Below are positions 1 to 8,943 of a DNA stretch of 64,000 nucleotides, one piece after another (within the stretch, counting starts at the first letter, position 1; each line of letters opens with the position of its first letter). The position numbers were made by a program, and so were the translations under genes. The DNA is from Pseudarthrobacter sp. L1SW. GTDB taxonomy: Bacteria; Actinomycetota; Actinomycetes; Actinomycetales; Micrococcaceae. The stretch spans positions 744,001 through 808,000 of the forward strand of contig NZ_CP078079.1 of assembly GCF_020809045.1 (NCBI RefSeq), written 5' to 3'. The notes under the pieces were generated by a model. That model saw nothing but the letters and a program-made list of their open reading frames with translations. It had not been told where the DNA came from and searched no databases.

Positions 1-726
1 CAGGAAGGTGCCGTAGGAGTACCCGAGGTAGTTTAGCTTTGCATCGTTGACCACGGCACGGAGGATGTCCAGGTCCTTCGCGGAGCTGACGGTGTCGATG
101 TGCCCCAGCAACGAGCCGGTCTGCTCACCGCACTGCGCGGCGATCGCTTTGTTGTCCGCCAGGGCGGCAGCCAGGCCGGGATCCGTTTCCATGGCGTAGA
201 CCTTCGCCCTGGCCGCGTCCCGTTCCGCGTCCGTCATGCAGGTCACGGGGGCGGAGCGCTTCACGCCGCGGGGATCGAAGCCCACGAGGTCGAACGAATC
301 GCGAACAGGCTGGGAGAAATGGGTGCCGGCGGCGTCCTTGACGAAGTCATAGCCGGAAGCGCCGGGACCGCCCGGATTGACCAGCAGGCTGCCCGTCTTC
401 TTCCCCGTGCTCGAAGCCCTCAGCGCGGCCAGCTGGATCGTCCCGCCGTCGGGGTTGCCGTAGTCCATGGGCACTGCCACCTTGGCGCACTGGAACTCGC
501 CCTCGCACGGCTCCCAGACGACTTCCTGTGAGTAGAACTTCTCCAGCCCGGCAGGCGCAGAGGCCACGATCGACGGGTCGGCCTTGGCCGTGGCAGCCTC
601 CTGGCTGCGTTCGCCGCCGTTGAGGAGGCTGCAGGACGCCAGGACCATGGCCAGGACCATGGCACCAAGGGCGCGGACGCCTATCGCCACGGATCGCGGC
701 CGTGCGGGCAGGGGGCGGGCAGTCAT
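1..726 (-). CDS. Secreted alpha/beta-hydrolase lipoprotein (TAP-like peptidase family), 3' end outside window
   Basis: Only the first 242 codons are present; the gene runs off the left edge. It starts with ATG at 726. The N-terminus has basic residues, then a hydrophobic stretch ending in a lipobox (LASC, Cys32), so the product is probably a lipid-anchored exported protein. The body shows the oxyanion-region motif NPGGPGASG, then DPRGVKRS and the nucleophile elbow GYSYG, the pattern of the tripeptidyl aminopeptidase-like alpha/beta hydrolases. The catalytic Asp and His and any TAP C-terminal domain lie outside the window. It begins 16 bp after the holB stop, so it is probably co-transcribed with tmk and holB. 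Family placement is firm; substrate is unknown. Confidence 0.88.
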   Translation of the reverse strand, partial: MTARPLPARPRSVAIGVRALGAMVLAMVLASCSLLNGGERSQEAATAKADPSIVASAPAGLEKFYSQEVVWEPCEGEFQCAKVAVPMDYGNPDGGTIQLAALRASSTGKKTGSLLVNPGGPGASGYDFVKDAAGTHFSQPVRDSFDLVGFDPRGVKRSAPVTCMTDAERDAARAKVYAMETDPGLAAALADNKAIAAQCGEQTGSLLGHIDTVSSAKDLDILRAVVNDAKLNYLGYSYGTFL

Positions 727-742
727 CGGTCTCCTTGAAGGA

Positions 743-1885
743 CTAGATCAGGCTGGCTGCCATGGACTCAATGGTCAACAGCGGTGCAACGTTGGTGGTG
801 GTGATGCGTTCGCGGGCTTTGTTGATGGCATCCATCCGGGCAAGCGTGGATTCCGGCGTGGAGCGGCGGGCGAATTCCTCCAGTTCGCTCCTCAGCTCAA
901 CGTTTACCAGCTCAACAGCATTCCCCAGCTGGATGATCAGCACATCCCGGTAGAAAGAGAGGAGATCCGTCAGCGTCCGGTCCAGGGAATCCGTGATGGA
1001 CCGCTTGGCCCGGCGCTTCTGGTCTTCCTCCAGCTGCTTCACCTGGCTGCGCATGGCAGGCGGGAGCGTCCCGGACTCAGGTGCGCCCAGGGTAGCCAGC
1101 AAGGCTGCCTTCTCCGCAGCGTCCCGTTCTTCGTTGGAGCTGTTGGCTTCTGCGGTGGCGATCTTGACGAGTTTGTCCGCCATCATCACCGCGGCCGTGA
1201 CGCCGCGCAGGCCGAGCGGAAACCGCACGGTTTCCAGCCGGCGTTCCCGGGCCGCGGGATCACGGGCAAGGCGGCGGGCGATGCCCACGTGGCTTTGCGC
1301 TGCCCGCGCCGCGCGCTCCGCGAGGGCCGGGTCCACGCCGTCGCGCTTCACCAGCAGGGCGGCAACGTCCGCGGCCGGCGGCAGCCGCAACGCCACGCTG
1401 CGGCAGCGCGAGCGGATGGTCACCAGGACGTCGGCCGGGGACGGTGCACACAGCATCCACACCGTCCGGGGGGTGGGTTCCTCGATGGCCTTGAGCAGGA
1501 CGTTGGTGGTGCGCTCGGCCATGCGGTCGGCGTCCTCCACCACGATGATCCGCCAGCGGCCTGCCGAGGGCCGGTTGCCGGCGGTGGCCACCAGTTCACG
1601 GGCTTCGTCGATGGTGATGGTGACCTTCTCGGTGCGGACAAACGTAACGTCCGAATGGGTTTCGCCGAGGATGGTCAGGCAGGCGGCGCAGCTTCCGCAG
1701 CCGCGCTGGCTGACGTCCTCCTGGTCGCAGTTCAGTGCGGCGGCAAACGCCTTGGCCGCGTTGGACCGCCCGGAACCCGGCGGGCCGGTGAAAAGCCATG
1801 CGTGCGTCAGCCCTTCGCCGCTTGAGGCCTGCCGCAACTGTTCGACGACGGCGGGCTGGCCCTGGAGGTCGTCCCACACCGTCAC
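743..1885 (-). CDS. holB: DNA polymerase III subunit delta'
   Basis: This 380-residue protein is the delta' subunit of the clamp loader, which helps load the beta sliding clamp at primer termini. The N-terminal AAA+ domain has a degenerate P-loop (GPPGSGRS, Arg replacing the usual Lys), as expected for a subunit that does not hydrolyse ATP. A four-cysteine zinc module follows (C at about 53, then CGSCAAC), then VVEDADRM and the SRC sensor motif (IRSRCRSV). The GTG start overlaps the tmk stop by 4 nt (GTGA), indicating translational coupling. tmk-holB is a common actinobacterial arrangement. Confidence 0.96.
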   Translation of the reverse strand: MTVWDDLQGQPAVVEQLRQASSGEGLTHAWLFTGPPGSGRSNAAKAFAAALNCDQEDVSQRGCGSCAACLTILGETHSDVTFVRTEKVTITIDEARELVATAGNRPSAGRWRIIVVEDADRMAERTTNVLLKAIEEPTPRTVWMLCAPSPADVLVTIRSRCRSVALRLPPAADVAALLVKRDGVDPALAERAARAAQSHVGIARRLARDPAARERRLETVRFPLGLRGVTAAVMMADKLVKIATAEANSSNEERDAAEKAALLATLGAPESGTLPPAMRSQVKQLEEDQKRRAKRSITDSLDRTLTDLLSFYRDVLIIQLGNAVELVNVELRSELEEFARRSTPESTLARMDAINKARERITTTNVAPLLTIESMAASLI

Positions 1886-2583
1886 GAGCCGCCCCCGACC
1901 GCTGTGGCCCGGCCGTGGGAGACACCTGCGGGCGCTTCGTCCTGCACCGCGAGAAGGGTATTCACCCGTTCGAGGATCCGGGAGGACAGCTCACTGACGG
2001 AATCATGGGCGGGCAGCACGAGGTAGGACTCCGGGCGCCGGCGCGCCAGTTCCAGGAAGGCCTCACGGATCCGGATGTGGAATTCGTCGGCTTCAGACTC
2101 CAGGCGGTCCTCCGCGGCATCGCCGGCAGTCCGGCGGCGGCGGCCCACCGCCGGGTCAACGTCCAGCAGGACGGTGAGGTGTGGCTGGAGGCCGGAAGTA
2201 GCCCACTCGTTAAGGGACCGCACCGCGTCCTCACCCAAGGCTCGTCCTGCTCCCTGGTACGCCACCGACGAATCGATGTACCGGTCCGTCAGGACGATTT
2301 CGCCGCGTTCAAGCGCCGGCCGGATCACCTGGCTTGCATGTGCTGCACGGGAAGCGGCAAAAATCAGGGCCTCCGTATGAGCATCAATGTCACCGTGCCC
2401 GTGGTCCAGTACAAGGGAGCGCAGTTTCTCGCCAATGGGGGTCCCGCCCGGCTCGCGGGTGCGCAGGACGGCCAGGCCACGTGCTTCGAGGGTTTCGGCA
2501 AGGCGCGCGGCCTGCGTGGACTTGCCCGCCCCGTCGCCGCCCTCGAACGCGATGAAAAGGCCGGCCCTCTGTTTGCTCACCAC
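1882..2583 (-). CDS. tmk: Thymidylate kinase (dTMP kinase)
   Basis: This 233-residue protein phosphorylates dTMP to dTDP in the dTTP pathway. The P-loop GGDGAGKST lies at residues 15-23, followed by the TREPGGTPIGE motif and the DRYIDSSVAYQG nucleotide-monophosphate binding motif. The size is slightly longer than the usual 205-215 residues because of a C-terminal tail. Two tandem GTG codons (2583 and 2580) could both start the protein. It is first in a minus-strand operon with holB and the hydrolase, and is divergent from the PLP enzyme at 2700. Confidence 0.96.
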   Translation of the reverse strand: MVSKQRAGLFIAFEGGDGAGKSTQAARLAETLEARGLAVLRTREPGGTPIGEKLRSLVLDHGHGDIDAHTEALIFAASRAAHASQVIRPALERGEIVLTDRYIDSSVAYQGAGRALGEDAVRSLNEWATSGLQPHLTVLLDVDPAVGRRRRTAGDAAEDRLESEADEFHIRIREAFLELARRRPESYLVLPAHDSVSELSSRILERVNTLLAVQDEAPAGVSHGRATAVGGGS

Positions 2584-2699
2584 CCAAGCCTACCGACCCA
2601 CGCTGACAATTCCCGATTCAGCTGTGGATTCAGGCGGGGGATCCACACCGGCGGGGAACAGCTTTCCGGGCCGTCACCGGCGGACAGTACGCTTTCACC

Positions 2700-3902
2700 A
2701 TGAGTCTTTCCGAACAGCAGGCGGCGGCCCTGTCAGCCGAGACGGTGGTGGTTGCGGCCGGACGGCCCCCACGGGAACGGGACCAGCCGGTCAACCCGCC
2801 GATCGTCCTTTCCTCCACCTACTTCGGTACGGGTGCGCTGGGCGACGGCGACCGCGGCTACGGCCGGTATTCCAACCCCACCTGGGACCCCTTCGAAGAG
2901 GCCCTTGGCCAGCTGGAGGGCTCCGAACTGCCGGGCCTTCTCTATGCGTCAGGGCTGGCGGCCGTCAGCTCGGCTCTCTCCCTGATCCCCGCCGGGGGCG
3001 TTCTGGTCATGCCCACGCACAGCTACTCTGGCTCGCTGGTCATGGCCGCTGAACTCGCGCAAAAGGGCTTCATCGAGCTCCGGACCGTGGACATTGCGGA
3101 CACCGGCGCCGTCCGGGAGGCCCTCGCCCCCAACAGCCAGGCTGCGGGGCCGGAAGCACGGCCGGCTGCGATGCTGTGGCTCGAAAGCCCTACCAACCCG
3201 ATGCTCGGCATTGCGGATGTCGCCGCCCTCACCGACGCCGCCCACGCAGTCGGGGCCATCGTCGTCACGGACAATACTTTCTCCACGCCCCTGGTGCAGC
3301 AGCCCCTGCTGCTGGGATCCGACGTCGTCCTGCACTCGGTGACCAAGTACCTTGCTGGCCATTCCGACGTCGTCCTTGGCGCCCTGGTCACCTCCAACCC
3401 GGACATCCGCTCCGCGCTGCTCCATCACCGGATTGTCCACGGCGCCATTGCGGGGCCGTTCGAAGCGTGGCTGGCCCTGCGCGGGCTGAGGACGCTGGCG
3501 TTGCGGATTGAACGGTCACAGGCTTCGGCAATGGTCCTGGCAGAGCGCCTTGGCAACCACCCTGCTGTCGAGTCCATCCGGTTCCCGGGCCTGGCCGCGG
3601 ATCCTGGCCATGAACGCGCCAAGGCGCAGATGAAGGGCTTTGGGTCCATTGTCTGCATCCAGGTCAGCCCGGCCGGGGGAATGAGCGGCGCGGATGCCGC
3701 CGACAAGCTGGTGGGCGCAGTCCAGCTGTGGCTGCCCGCCACCTCACTGGGCGGGGTGGAGTCGCTCATTGAACGCCGACGGCGGCACACGGCTGAGCCG
3801 GACAGCGTCCCGGAGAACCTGGTCCGGCTCAGTGTGGGAATCGAGAACGTGGAGGACCTCTGGGCCGACGTGAAGCAGGCGCTGGACTCGCTGGACGGCT
3901 AG
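2700..3902 (+). CDS. Trans-sulfuration PLP enzyme (cystathionine gamma-synthase/lyase family)
   Basis: This 400-residue fold-type I PLP enzyme belongs to the Cys/Met metabolism family. It has the N-terminal RYSNPTWDPFEEAL motif, a central WLESPTNPM segment, the PLP aspartate in VVTDNTFSTPLVQQP, and the Schiff-base lysine in SVTKYLAGHSDVVLGAL. The C-terminal LSVGIENVEDLWADV is typical. Family members catalyse gamma- or beta-exchange/elimination on homoserine esters or cystathionine. Sequence alone does not separate MetB from cystathionine gamma-lyase or methionine gamma-lyase, so no symbol is given. DUF2516 follows 10 bp downstream. Confidence 0.92.
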   Translation: MSLSEQQAAALSAETVVVAAGRPPRERDQPVNPPIVLSSTYFGTGALGDGDRGYGRYSNPTWDPFEEALGQLEGSELPGLLYASGLAAVSSALSLIPAGGVLVMPTHSYSGSLVMAAELAQKGFIELRTVDIADTGAVREALAPNSQAAGPEARPAAMLWLESPTNPMLGIADVAALTDAAHAVGAIVVTDNTFSTPLVQQPLLLGSDVVLHSVTKYLAGHSDVVLGALVTSNPDIRSALLHHRIVHGAIAGPFEAWLALRGLRTLALRIERSQASAMVLAERLGNHPAVESIRFPGLAADPGHERAKAQMKGFGSIVCIQVSPAGGMSGADAADKLVGAVQLWLPATSLGGVESLIERRRRHTAEPDSVPENLVRLSVGIENVEDLWADVKQALDSLDG

Positions 3903-3912
3903 GCTTGGGCTT

Positions 3913-4272
3913 GTGGACGTTGAACTCGTTATCATCCAGCCCGTTGAGAAGGCCTTGTTCTTTATCCTTGCCCTGGTTGCGCTGGGGCTGGAGCTCTGGG
4001 CGGTGGCGGACTGTGCCCGGCACCGTGCAAACGCGTTCGAGGCCACGGGCAAGCGGACCAAGACTTTCTGGCTGGCCCTGACCGGCGGCGCGGCCCTGGT
4101 CGGCGCCCTCTCGCTGTACACCGGTGGTGGCGGCGCATTCTTCGGAACCTTCGGGCTGTTCGGACTCGCCGCCGTCGTCGCTGCCTCCGTTTACCTGGCT
4201 GACGTGCGGCCGGCCGTGAAGGATGCCGGCCGCGGCGGAAGCCGCAACACGGGGCCCTACGGCCCCTGGTGA
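3913..4272 (+). CDS. DUF2516 family membrane protein
   Basis: A 119-residue protein of unknown function that matches the actinobacterial DUF2516 family in length and layout. It has a hydrophobic segment at about residues 8-28 (ending in a WAVADCARHRANAF motif), a second at about 48-62 and a third at about 70-88, then a short polar C-terminus. The start is GTG, 10 bp after the upstream PLP enzyme, suggesting co-transcription. It converges on the methyltransferase with one base between the two stop codons. No catalytic residues are recognisable. Confidence 0.82.
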   Translation: MDVELVIIQPVEKALFFILALVALGLELWAVADCARHRANAFEATGKRTKTFWLALTGGAALVGALSLYTGGGGAFFGTFGLFGLAAVVAASVYLADVRPAVKDAGRGGSRNTGPYGPW

Positions 4273-4273
4273 C

Positions 4274-5131
4274 TTAGCCGGCGCCCCCGCCGGCCAGGGG
4301 TGCCACCGCCTCCCAGTCCACGGTGAGCTCCCCGAGCCGCCACCGCGAAGGCCCGTCATGGACCGGCCAGCCAGCGTCCCGCAGGCTCCGGCACATACCC
4401 TGCCAGCGCTGCCTGTTTCCGAAAGACGCCAGCGGCGCGCACTCCAGCCAGGCCCGGTCCATGGCCTGCATGAGGGCGTGCACCGGTTCCCCCGGAACGT
4501 TGCGGTGGATGAGCGCCTTGGGCAACCTTTCGGCAACGTCGGAGGGAAGGAGGAAGCTGCCGAACCTGACCGAGATGCTCAGGAACAGCGGCCGGTCCGC
4601 GTCCAGCGCCACCCAAGTGACCCGCCGCCCGATTTCGTCACAGGTGCCGTCGATTAACAGGCCGCCGGGAGCCAGCCGGTCCTGCACCAGCCGCCAGATT
4701 CCGGCCACGTCCGCTTCCTCGTACTGCCGCAGGACGTTGAACGCGCGCACCAGGACGGGCCGGCCAGGCACCGGCAGTTCGAAGCCGCCCACGCGGAAGC
4801 TGAGTCCGGGCCGCTCCAAAGGAACGGCTGCGCGCACGCGTTCCGGTTCGATTTCGATTCCAAAGACCTGCACGTCCCCGCGGACGGCAGAAAGCCGTTC
4901 ATAAAGCTCGACGGCGGTGGCCGGCGTAGCGCCGTAGCCCAGGTCCACCACCAGGGGGTCCGCCGCGTTCCGGAGCCGCCAGGCCTGAGGTCCCGTCAGC
5001 CAGCGGTCCACCCGGCGCATCCGGTTGGGGTTGGTGGTGCCGCGGGTAATGTTGCCAACCGGCCTGCCCGGCCTGCCGGTATTCCTGCCCGGGATCTGCG
5101 GGGCGGTTACCCGTTCAGCCTTTTGCACCAC
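4274..5131 (-). CDS. Class I SAM-dependent methyltransferase (substrate unknown)
   Basis: A 285-residue protein. The SAM-binding motif I is recognisable as [16 protein letters not shown] (about residues 60-75), followed by an acidic strand end ([11 protein letters not shown]) and a later [14 protein letters not shown] segment where motif IV/V would be. The N-terminal 45 residues are basic and probably disordered. The C-terminal part ([38 protein letters not shown]) is characteristic of an actinobacterial family often found near gpmA. The substrate is unknown. It is transcribed divergently from gpmA. Confidence 0.82.
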   Translation of the reverse strand: MVQKAERVTAPQIPGRNTGRPGRPVGNITRGTTNPNRMRRVDRWLTGPQAWRLRNAADPLVVDLGYGATPATAVELYERLSAVRGDVQVFGIEIEPERVRAAVPLERPGLSFRVGGFELPVPGRPVLVRAFNVLRQYEEADVAGIWRLVQDRLAPGGLLIDGTCDEIGRRVTWVALDADRPLFLSISVRFGSFLLPSDVAERLPKALIHRNVPGEPVHALMQAMDRAWLECAPLASFGNRQRWQGMCRSLRDAGWPVHDGPSRWRLGELTVDWEAVAPLAGGGAG

Positions 5132-5227
5132 CGCCCAACCTTATCCCTGCACCAACAGGTGACGCCTAACCGGCCTTCGCTTGTAACGCTGGGCGGACGG
5201 CCGCGGCGCTCGGCTAGGATGAAAATC

Positions 5228-5974
5228 ATGACTTACAAGCTGATTCTGCTGCGCCACGGCCACAGCGAATGGAACGCCAAAAACCTCTTCACCGGCTGGG
5301 TGGACGTTGACCTCAACGACCAGGGCCGCGCGGAAGCAGCACGCGGAGGGGAGCTGCTGGTTGAGAACAATGTTCTCCCGGACATCCTCTACACCTCCCT
5401 GCTGAAGCGGGCCATCAACACGGCGAACATCGCCCTGGACAAGGCGGACCGCGGCTGGATCCCGGTCAAGCGCGACTGGCGGCTCAACGAACGCCACTAC
5501 GGTGCGCTGCAAGGCAAGGACAAGGCACAGACCCTCGCCGAGTACGGCGAGGAACAGTTCATGGAATGGCGCCGCTCCTACGACACCCCGCCGCCGCCCC
5601 TGGACGACGACTCCGAGTTCTCCCAGGCGCACGACCCCCGCTACGCAGACCTCGGCGACGCCCTTCCCCGCACCGAGTGCCTGAAGGACGTCCTGGTCCG
5701 CCTCCTGCCGTACTGGGAATCGGACATCAAGGAAGACCTCAAGGCGGGCAAGACCGTCCTGGTCACCGCGCACGGCAACTCCTTGCGTGCACTGGTCAAG
5801 CACCTGGACGGCATCAGCGACGAAGCCATCGCCGGCCTGAACATCCCCACCGGCATCCCGCTGGTCTATGACCTTGACGAGGACTTCCAGCCGATCAAGC
5901 CGGGCGGCACCTACCTTGACCCGGAAGCCGCGGAACAGGCCATCCTCGCGGTCGCCAACCAGGGCAAAAAATAA
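5228..5974 (+). CDS. gpmA: 2,3-bisphosphoglycerate-dependent phosphoglycerate mutase
   Basis: A 248-residue glycolytic enzyme interconverting 3- and 2-phosphoglycerate. The catalytic [10 protein letters not shown] motif is at residues 6-15, with the expected [11 protein letters not shown] loop, the [12 protein letters not shown] motif and the second catalytic histidine in [12 protein letters not shown] chose the ATG at 5228 because it gives the usual family length and has an AGGAT Shine-Dalgarno 7 nt upstream; another ATG lies at 5219. A very strong hairpin follows 6 bp after the stop. Confidence 0.97.
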   Translation: MTYKLILLRHGHSEWNAKNLFTGWVDVDLNDQGRAEAARGGELLVENNVLPDILYTSLLKRAINTANIALDKADRGWIPVKRDWRLNERHYGALQGKDKAQTLAEYGEEQFMEWRRSYDTPPPPLDDDSEFSQAHDPRYADLGDALPRTECLKDVLVRLLPYWESDIKEDLKAGKTVLVTAHGNSLRALVKHLDGISDEAIAGLNIPTGIPLVYDLDEDFQPIKPGGTYLDPEAAEQAILAVANQGKK

Positions 5975-5980
5975 GTCATT

Positions 5981-6036
5981 GAACATACGACGGCGGGCTG
6001 GTCACTTTTCGGTGACCAGCCCGCCGTCGTATGTTC
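5981..6036. terminator. Bidirectional terminator between gpmA and phoU
   Basis: A perfect 25-bp inverted repeat (arms 5981-6005 and 6012-6036, loop TTTTCG) lies in the 69-bp gap between the convergent gpmA and phoU stops. It has no long U tract on either side, so it may act as a shared hairpin or RNA-end stabiliser. Confidence 0.85.
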
Positions 6037-6043
6037 TGCAGGG

Positions 6044-6706
6044 TCAGCTGTGTTCGATGCCGTTAGGCTGCCAGGCACCCGTCACGAGGTAGGTGACCTT
6101 CTGCGCCACCGAGACACCGTGGTCCGCGAAGCGTTCAAAGTACCGGCTCGCGAGTGCGACGTCCACCGTGGTTGCCGGCGACTCGGACCATTCGGGCGCT
6201 GCGATGGCCTTGAACACGCTGAGGTGGAGATCGTTGATGGCGGTGTTCGCCTTCAGGATGTCCCGGGCCACTTCAAGGTCGCGGGTTTCCAGCAGGACCG
6301 TCAGCTTGTCCGCAATTTCCTTGTCCAGCTCGGCCATGCGCTTGAACGTGCCGGTCATGGATTCGGGGATGACGGTGGAGGGGAAGCGCAGGCGCGCCAG
6401 TTGGGCGATGTGCCGGGCAAGGTCTCCCATGCGCTCGAGGGATGCGCTCATCCGCAGCGAGCCCACGATCATCCGGAGGTCGCTGGCTACGGGGCCCTGC
6501 AGGGCGAGGATGTCGATTGCCCGCTCGTCCAGGCTGTTCTGCAGGAAGTCGATGCGGGCATCCGCGGCGATGACGTCCTGCGCAAGGTCTACGTCCGCCA
6601 CTTCGAAGGAGGTGGTGGCTTTGTCAATGGCCTCGCTGACCAGCCGGGAGATCTCCACCAGCTGTTCACCGACCTGGGTCAGCTCTTCCTGAAAAACCTT
6701 ACGCAC
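6044..6706 (-). CDS. phoU: Phosphate uptake/signalling regulator PhoU
   Basis: A 220-residue all-helical protein of standard PhoU length with two repeated three-helix bundles. The metal-cluster motifs are visible as DARIDFLQNSLDERAI in the first repeat and NTAINDLHLSVFKAI in the second. PhoU links the Pst phosphate transporter to the sensor kinase and dampens the phosphate-starvation response. The GTG start at 6706 has GAAAGGA upstream. No pst genes are within reach, but it is divergent from senX3-regX3, the usual actinobacterial arrangement. The Pho-box-like array at 6799-6842 lies upstream. Confidence 0.95.
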   Translation of the reverse strand: MRKVFQEELTQVGEQLVEISRLVSEAIDKATTSFEVADVDLAQDVIAADARIDFLQNSLDERAIDILALQGPVASDLRMIVGSLRMSASLERMGDLARHIAQLARLRFPSTVIPESMTGTFKRMAELDKEIADKLTVLLETRDLEVARDILKANTAINDLHLSVFKAIAAPEWSESPATTVDVALASRYFERFADHGVSVAQKVTYLVTGAWQPNGIEHS

Positions 6707-6798
6707 GTAGGCGTCCTTTCCTTATAACTCCTGGCCGCCCGGTCCGGGCAGCAGAAATCGCGTCGCCGTTCGGCACTCCAACTGCCTACACTGCCAAA

Positions 6799-6842
6799 GT
6801 TCGGTAAACGGTTAAGCCCTTGCAGGTGAACGTTAGTTGAAC
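6799..6842 (-). promoter_or_regulatory. Four contiguous 11-nt Pho-box-like direct repeats upstream of phoU
   Basis: Read on the minus strand the segment splits into GTTCAACTAAC, GTTCACCTGCA, AGGGCTTAACC and GTTTACCGAAC, with no spacer. Three units begin GTTYAMC-like, resembling the 11-nt direct repeat units (GTTCACC plus four bases) bound by actinobacterial PhoP/RegX3-type regulators. The array sits 93-136 bp upstream of the phoU start and 60 bp upstream of senX3. Binding by RegX3 is inferred. Confidence 0.6.
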
Positions 6843-6902
6843 CGTCCTGCCGAGGGGCCGGGACGCGCCGATTAGCCTTCCCCTACAGCATAAGGTGGAG
6901 CT

Positions 6903-8168
6903 GTGGATCCTATGCTTATCGGCCTGGTGGCCGGCCTTATCGGCCTGGCGCTCGGTACGTTCGGCGTGCTCGCGTTCCGGGTCAGCGAGAAACAGCGGCA
7001 ACTGCTGGACGTGGACGCCGGGGAGCTCGCGCTGCCGGCGGGCGCCGCGGAGGTGCTTGCCGTCGTCGGACGCGCCTTTGTGGTGGTGGACGCGGTGGAC
7101 GGTGTGGTCCGTGCCAACCCGGCAGCGTACGCCTACGGCCTGGTCCGCGGCCACACAGTGGTCCACAAGGAACTGCTGGACATGACCGCCGGGGTCCGCC
7201 GGGACGGCGTCATCCTGGAGCGGCAGCTGGAACTTCCCCGCGGCCCGCTCGGCCAGGGAACCATCATCGTCCAGGTCCGCGCGGCAATGCTCGGTGAGGA
7301 ATACATCCTGCTGCTCGCGGACGACCGCACCGAGATCACCCGGACGGAAGAGATCCGGAATGACTTCGTGGCTAACGTTTCCCACGAACTGAAGACCCCC
7401 GTCGGCGCCATTTCCCTGCTGGCCGAAGCCCTGGAGTCCTCGGCTGACGACGAACTGGCCGTCCGGCGTTTCGCCAAGCGCATGCACAAGGAATCCGGCC
7501 GGCTCGCCGCATTGGTGCAGGACATCATCGAGCTCTCCCGGCTGCAGGGCGCAAGCGTCACCCAGCAGGGCCGCCCGGTTGACGTCAACGCCGTGATCGC
7601 CGAGGCGGTGGACCGGTCCCAGCTGCCCGCGGAGAGCAAGAACATCCGCATTGTGGTGGGCGGCCGGACCGAAGCGAAGGTCTTCGGGGACCAGGACCTG
7701 CTGGTGACCGCGCTGCGAAACCTGATCGACAACGCCATCAGGTACTCGCCGGAGAACACCCGGGTGGGGATCGGCGTCCGCAGCAGGGAAGGGCTGGTAT
7801 CCATCTCGGTGACGGACCAGGGCGAGGGACTCAGCCCCGAGGACCAGGAACGCGTCTTTGAACGCTTCTACCGGGTGGATTCGGCCCGCTCCCGCCACAC
7901 CGGCGGGACAGGCCTGGGACTGAGCATCGTCAAGCACGTCGCGTCCAACCACGGCGGGGAAGTGACCCTCTGGTCGCAGCCAGGCCAGGGCTCCACGTTC
8001 ACCCTCCGGCTTCCCGAAATGGAAGGCCAGGAAGGCGGGGAAGAGACACCTCCTGCCGCCACCCCCGCTGCCAGTACCGCACGGGCGGGGATGGCAGGGT
8101 CCGAAAAGCCAGCTGTTACCCAAGTACCCGGCGCCGCAGGCGCCACCGAACGAGGAGCAAACGCTTGA
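6903..8168 (+). CDS. senX3: Phosphate-responsive sensor histidine kinase SenX3-like
   Basis: A 421-residue membrane kinase. One transmembrane segment lies at about residues 4-22 and there is no extracellular domain, so the signal probably comes through PhoU/Pst. A PAS-like region (about 45-145) precedes the HisKA box NVSHELKTPVGAIS, with phosphoacceptor His161. The HATPase motifs are the N box (LRNLIDNAIRYS), G1 (VTDQGEGL), F box (ERFYRVDSARSR) and G2 (GTGLGLSIVKHV). A Pro/Ala/Thr-rich tail (about 375-421) is probably disordered. The GTG start is in a SenX3-typical position. The stop overlaps the regX3 start by 4 nt. Confidence 0.94.
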   Translation: MDPMLIGLVAGLIGLALGTFGVLAFRVSEKQRQLLDVDAGELALPAGAAEVLAVVGRAFVVVDAVDGVVRANPAAYAYGLVRGHTVVHKELLDMTAGVRRDGVILERQLELPRGPLGQGTIIVQVRAAMLGEEYILLLADDRTEITRTEEIRNDFVANVSHELKTPVGAISLLAEALESSADDELAVRRFAKRMHKESGRLAALVQDIIELSRLQGASVTQQGRPVDVNAVIAEAVDRSQLPAESKNIRIVVGGRTEAKVFGDQDLLVTALRNLIDNAIRYSPENTRVGIGVRSREGLVSISVTDQGEGLSPEDQERVFERFYRVDSARSRHTGGTGLGLSIVKHVASNHGGEVTLWSQPGQGSTFTLRLPEMEGQEGGEETPPAATPAASTARAGMAGSEKPAVTQVPGAAGATERGANA

Positions 8169-8845
8169 GCAGGATCTTGATTGTTGAAGATGAGGAATCG
8201 TTCAGCGATCCCTTGTCCTATTTGCTGGGCAAGGAAGGCTTTGAGGTGGAGGTCGTGGACAACGGCCTGGACGCCATCACCGAGTTCGACCGGAACGGGG
8301 CGGACCTGGTGCTGCTGGACCTGCAACTGCCCGGACTCTCCGGCACGGAGGTGTGCCGCCAGCTCCGCCAGCGTTCCAGCGTCCCGGTGATCATGCTGAC
8401 GGCCAAGGACGCGGAGATCGACAAGGTGGTGGGGCTGGAACTCGGCGCTGACGACTACGTCACCAAGCCCTACTCCTCCCGCGAGCTGGTGGCCAGGGTC
8501 AGGGCAGTGCTGCGGCGCCAGGGCGAACCGGAGGAACTCATTTCCTCCACCGTCCAGGCCGGGCCGGTCCGGATGGACATTGAACGGCACGTGGTCAGCG
8601 TGGGCGGCGAGCAGGTGCTGCTGCCGCTGAAGGAGTTCGAGCTCCTCGAGATGCTCCTGCGTAATTCGGGCCGGGTGCTGACCCGCGGCCAGCTCATCGA
8701 TCGGGTCTGGGGTTCAGACTATGTGGGAGACACCAAGACCCTCGATGTCCACGTGAAGCGGCTTCGCGGAAAGATCGAGCCGGACCCCTCGGCGCCGCGG
8801 TTCCTGGTCACCGTCCGGGGGCTTGGCTACAAGTTCGAGCCCTAG
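8165..8845 (+). CDS. regX3: Response regulator RegX3-like (OmpR/PhoB family)
   Basis: A 226-residue response regulator, partner of SenX3. The receiver domain (1-120) has acidic pocket residues E8-D9, phosphoacceptor Asp52 (LVLLDLQLPG), the conserved Thr in VIMLTAKD and the lysine in DYVTKPYSSREL. The C-terminal winged helix (about 132-226) ends in TVRGLGYKFEP, the family signature. It starts with TTG overlapping the senX3 stop. It presumably activates phosphate-starvation genes; the Pho-box-like repeats before phoU are a candidate local target. Confidence 0.95.
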   Translation: MSRILIVEDEESFSDPLSYLLGKEGFEVEVVDNGLDAITEFDRNGADLVLLDLQLPGLSGTEVCRQLRQRSSVPVIMLTAKDAEIDKVVGLELGADDYVTKPYSSRELVARVRAVLRRQGEPEELISSTVQAGPVRMDIERHVVSVGGEQVLLPLKEFELLEMLLRNSGRVLTRGQLIDRVWGSDYVGDTKTLDVHVKRLRGKIEPDPSAPRFLVTVRGLGYKFEP

Positions 8846-8882
8846 AAAGGCAGCCTGTCTGAGACACGGCAGGAGGACATAA

Positions 8883-8912
8883 AAAAGGAGGGGCCGCCCG
8901 GCCCCTCCTTTT
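8883..8912. terminator. Bidirectional rho-independent terminator after regX3
   Basis: Arms AAAAGGAGGGGC (8883-8894) and GCCCCTCCTTTT (8901-8912) form a perfect 12-bp stem, extended by one C-G pair, with a four-base loop. A-run and T-run on the two sides suit termination of regX3 (plus) and of the lipoprotein gene (minus). Confidence 0.88.
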
Positions 8913-8943
8913 CCTCTGTCAACAGCGGGCGCAGCCCCCAGCC

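Noticed and set aside
584-1825. 413-residue plus-strand open frame
   Set aside because: Antisense to holB, whose domains are clear; frame arises from high GC.
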